Assembly: GCA_027730885.1 (NCBI GenBank)
Contig: JAQCHM010000101.1
Coordinates: 1 to 9,628 of the forward strand
Length of the DNA stretch: 9,628 nucleotides
Reading direction: 5' to 3'
Origin: Actinomycetota bacterium
GTDB taxonomy: Bacteria > Actinomycetota > Acidimicrobiia > Acidimicrobiales > SZUA-35
Under the pieces are notes generated by a model. It saw nothing but the letters and a program-made list of their open reading frames with translations. It made no database searches and was not told the DNA's origin. Shown piece after piece: positions 7,706 to 9,628 of this stretch (its first letter is position 1; every line of letters starts with the position of its first letter). The translations under genes and the position numbers were made by a program.

Positions 7706-8908
7706 ATGGACGCCTCTCGCACGCTCGACCTCGCTGACACCGAGGTCAATCAGGACCCCGACGGTTTCGCGCGCGAGGTACTCGAGCGCGGTGCGGTGCA
7801 ATGGAGCGAAACCCACCGGGCGTGGCTGGTGTTCAGCCATGCCGAGGTGTCCGACTGTTTCCGCGACACCCGGCTGTCGGCTGACCGGGTCGAGCCCTTC
7901 CAACGGGTGGCGGCCGAACATCCCGAAGCGTTCGGCCAGATCGTCGACCTGCTGGCCGGTTGGATGATCTTCCGAGACCCCCCGGCCCACACCCGCCTCC
8001 GGGACCCCGTTCGGCGGGCTGTGACCCCTCGAGTGGTCGAGGGGGTGCGGCCCGCGGCCGAGCGCATCGTCGACGAGCTGCTGGCCGCGATGCCATCCAG
8101 CGGGCTGTTCGACTTCGGGGCCGGCTTTGCCGAGGTGCTGCCTGCGTTGGTGATCGCCGACCTGCTCGGCGTGCCCGGTTCCGAGCGCCACAACTTCAAG
8201 CAGTGGAGTGACGACCTGGGCGAGATCGTGTTCTCGGTGCGGCCCGGCGCCATCCCCGCCGACCGTGTTCGCCAGGCGGCCGACGACTTCACCGCGTTCT
8301 TCTCCGACTTGATCGCACACCGCACCAGGCATCCGGGCGACGACCTCATCAGCTTGATGGTGAAGGGTGGAGGGGACCAGCTCTCGGCGATGGAGATGGT
8401 CGGGGCGTGCACGCTGCTGCTGTTCGCCGGCCACGAGACCACCACCAACATGTTGGTCAGTTCGATCCGGCTCCTCCACGAACACCCCGACCAGCGTGAT
8501 CGGCTGGTCAACGACCCCGCGGTCCTGCCGTACGCGGCAGATGAGCTGCTGCGGGTCGCCGGACCGGCCAAGTCGATGGTGCGGCGAGTGGCCGAACCCC
8601 ACGAGCGCGGCGGTCAACGACTCGAGCTCCGACAGAAGGTCTACCTCGTCATCCTCACCGCCAATCGCGATCCCGCCCAGTTCAACGAGCCCGAGCGGGT
8701 CGATCTCGGACGCGAGCCCAACACGCACCTGGGCTTCGGCTGGGGGCTGCATCACTGTCTCGGCGCGCCGCTCGCCCGTATGGAACTGACGGCGGCGCTG
8801 CGACGCCTGTACCAGGAGTACCCCAACCTGCGGCCGGCCGAGCCCGATCGGCCGTGGTCAGGGAACGAGCTGGGCCGAGGCTTCGGTCGGATGCCGGTCC
8901 TGCTCTAG
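7706..8908 (+). CDS. Cytochrome P450 monooxygenase (soluble bacterial type)
   Basis: Heme-thiolate monooxygenase of 400 residues, the usual length for soluble bacterial P450s, with no membrane anchor. Motifs occur in order: IFRDPPAHTRLR of the C-helix region, the I-helix oxygen-activation motif AGHETTT (241-247; Glu244-Thr245), the K-helix ExxR pair Glu280/Arg283, and the heme loop FGWGLHHCLGAPLAR with the proximal ligand Cys351. It would hydroxylate a hydrophobic substrate using electrons from a ferredoxin and reductase; neither gene is in the window. ATG 7706 puts the protein at family length and has no Shine-Dalgarno, but TAGGCT lies just upstream. It sits between the cyclase (41 nt away) and the LLM oxidoreductase (41 nt away), so a shared transcript is plausible. 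CYP family and substrate cannot be assigned by eye. Co-localisation with AtuA and the carboxylase suggests terpenoid, steroid or branched lipid chemistry, which is inference. Confidence 0.96.
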   Translation: MDASRTLDLADTEVNQDPDGFAREVLERGAVQWSETHRAWLVFSHAEVSDCFRDTRLSADRVEPFQRVAAEHPEAFGQIVDLLAGWMIFRDPPAHTRLRDPVRRAVTPRVVEGVRPAAERIVDELLAAMPSSGLFDFGAGFAEVLPALVIADLLGVPGSERHNFKQWSDDLGEIVFSVRPGAIPADRVRQAADDFTAFFSDLIAHRTRHPGDDLISLMVKGGGDQLSAMEMVGACTLLLFAGHETTTNMLVSSIRLLHEHPDQRDRLVNDPAVLPYAADELLRVAGPAKSMVRRVAEPHERGGQRLELRQKVYLVILTANRDPAQFNEPERVDLGREPNTHLGFGWGLHHCLGAPLARMELTAALRRLYQEYPNLRPAEPDRPWSGNELGRGFGRMPVLL

Positions 8909-8911
8909 GGT
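8906..8911 (+). promoter_or_regulatory. Candidate -10 box (TAGGGT) overlapping the P450 stop codon
   Basis: TAGGGT begins with the P450 stop codon TAG and ends 6 nt before ATG 8918, so it sits at -12 to -7 of that ATG, the same leaderless geometry as at the dehydrogenase and AtuA starts. A weak TTCGGT lies 18 nt upstream (8882-8887). Confidence 0.35.
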
Positions 8912-8917
8912 TGGCGA

Positions 8918-8953
8918 ATGTTGAGGATTCGACTGCCCAGGATTCGACCATGA
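8918..8953 (+). CDS. Possible 11-codon leaderless upstream ORF coupled to the LLM oxidoreductase
   Basis: ATG 8918 opens a mini-ORF reading MLRIRLPRIRP and ending in a TGA that overlaps the LLM start codon as ATGA (8950-8953). A TANNNT box lies at -12 to -7 from its ATG. It could be a translated leader giving termination-reinitiation at the next gene. No homology is recognisable in so short a peptide, and it may be chance. Confidence 0.25.
   Translation: MLRIRLPRIRP
8924..8948 (+). repeat. Direct 10-bp repeats AGGATTCGAC with 15-bp period
   Basis: AGGATTCGAC occurs at 8924-8933 and again at 8939-8948. The second copy supplies AGGA (8939-8942), 7 nt before ATG 8950, as a plausible Shine-Dalgarno for the LLM gene. 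Confidence 0.6.
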
Positions 8954-9628
8954 AGTTCGGTTTGCGTTACGGCAACATCGGTCCGCTGTCCGCTCGCGGT
9001 CCCGCGATCGAATTGGCTCAGTTCGCCGAAGCGGCGGGTTTCGAGTCGTTCTGGTCCATCGAACACGTCGTCATTCCCGCCGGCTACCAGTCGGCTTACC
9101 CCTACTCGGATGACGGCCGCTTCGGCTGGCCCGAGACGCTCGACTACCCCGACCCGCTGATGTGGCTCGCGGTCCTGGCTGGGGCCACCACGACCATGAA
9201 GCTCGGTACCGCCGTCCTCATCCTTCCCCAGCGCAATCCGGTGGTCCTGGCCAAGGAGTGCGCCACCCTCGACGCCATGTCCGACGGGCGCCTCCTGCTG
9301 GGTGTCGGTGTCGGCTGGTTGGAGGAAGAGTTCAACTCGATCGGCATCCCGTTCGCCGAACGCGCGCCGAGGACCGACGAAGCCATCGACGTCCTCCGTT
9401 GCCTGTGGTCGCAGGACGAAGCGACGTTCGAAGGTCGGTTCACCTCGTTCGACCGAGCGTTGATGTTCCCCAAGCCCATCAGCCGGATCGGCGAACGACC
9501 GGGCGTGCCCATCATCGTCGGCGGACACTCCAAGGTCGCGGCCCGGCGGGCCGGGCGCACCGGCGACGGCTTTTTCCCGGCTCGGGCCACCCCGGCCGAC
9601 CTCGGCCCACTGGTCGACCTCGTGCATG
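8950..9628 (+). CDS. LLM-class (luciferase-like) F420-dependent oxidoreductase, 3' end cut by window
   Basis: The first 226 residues of a luciferase-like TIM-barrel oxidoreductase of the actinobacterial F420-dependent type; such proteins are usually near 290-300 residues, so roughly the last quarter is missing. It starts directly with the first barrel strand MKFGLRYG and continues with FAEAAGFESFWSIEHV (25-40), IKLG-like MKLGTAVLILPQRNPVVLAK (83-102), LDAMSDGRLLLGVGVGW (107-123) and PIIVGGHSKVAARRAG (187-202), all typical of this family. Such enzymes move hydride between coenzyme F420 (sometimes FMN) and an organic substrate. ATG 8950 is supported by AGGA 7 nt upstream and by the strand beginning at residue 1. 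It overlaps the TGA of a possible 11-codon leader ORF and lies 41 nt after the P450, so a joint oxidative pathway is plausible. The substrate is not predictable. Confidence 0.93.
   Translation, partial: MKFGLRYGNIGPLSARGPAIELAQFAEAAGFESFWSIEHVVIPAGYQSAYPYSDDGRFGWPETLDYPDPLMWLAVLAGATTTMKLGTAVLILPQRNPVVLAKECATLDAMSDGRLLLGVGVGWLEEEFNSIGIPFAERAPRTDEAIDVLRCLWSQDEATFEGRFTSFDRALMFPKPISRIGERPGVPIIVGGHSKVAARRAGRTGDGFFPARATPADLGPLVDLVH

Noticed and set aside
7634..8755. 373-codon minus-strand frame opposite the P450
   Set aside because: The plus-strand P450 has all heme and I-helix motifs; the antisense product has no family features.

Overview
The window looks like the chromosome of a high-GC Gram-positive bacterium, probably an actinomycete and perhaps an Acidimicrobiia-like lineage. 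This is inferred from the strong G/C third-position bias, an F420-type luciferase-like oxidoreductase, a soluble bacterial P450, a mycobacterial AccA2/AccD2-like acyl-CoA carboxylase, and several starts without a Shine-Dalgarno sequence but with TANNNT boxes at the position expected for leaderless transcription. No rRNA, tRNA, CRISPR array, transposase or phage gene was seen.

Left half (1-4701, minus strand): a three-gene operon reads leftward. It holds a zinc-dependent medium-chain alcohol/polyol dehydrogenase (3655-4701), an acyl-CoA carboxylase beta (carboxyltransferase) subunit of the methylcrotonyl/geranyl-CoA carboxylase type (1988-3610), and the biotin-carrying alpha subunit (1-2001). 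The alpha gene overlaps the beta gene by 14 nt and runs off the window just after its biotinyl-lysine motif.

Centre (4702-4855): a 154-nt divergent intergenic region is almost filled by a roughly 107-bp imperfect palindrome. It carries four copies of CTTGCRG, two on each strand, each pair spaced by exactly 29 bp. Both flanking genes have a TANNNT box at exactly -12 to -7 from their ATG.

Right half (4856-9628, plus strand): a complete AtuA (acyclic terpene utilisation, DUF1446) protein with its small C-terminal domain; a putatively exported metal-dependent cyclase/hydrolase containing a pure (Asp-Pro)5 run encoded by a hexanucleotide microsatellite; a cytochrome P450; and the first 226 residues of an F420-dependent LLM-class oxidoreductase, preceded by a possible 11-codon coupled upstream ORF.

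How the genes may work together (inference): AtuA beside an MCC/GCC-type carboxylase recalls the Pseudomonas atu (citronellol/geraniol) pathway, where a 3-methyl-branched acyl-CoA is carboxylated. An alcohol dehydrogenase, a P450 and an F420 oxidoreductase could supply upstream oxidation of a hydrophobic branched substrate. The other atu steps (acyl-CoA synthetase, dehydrogenase, hydratase, lyase) are not visible here, so the substrate is unknown. No gap exceeds 300 nt; the largest are 4702-4855 and 6626-6746, and both are described.
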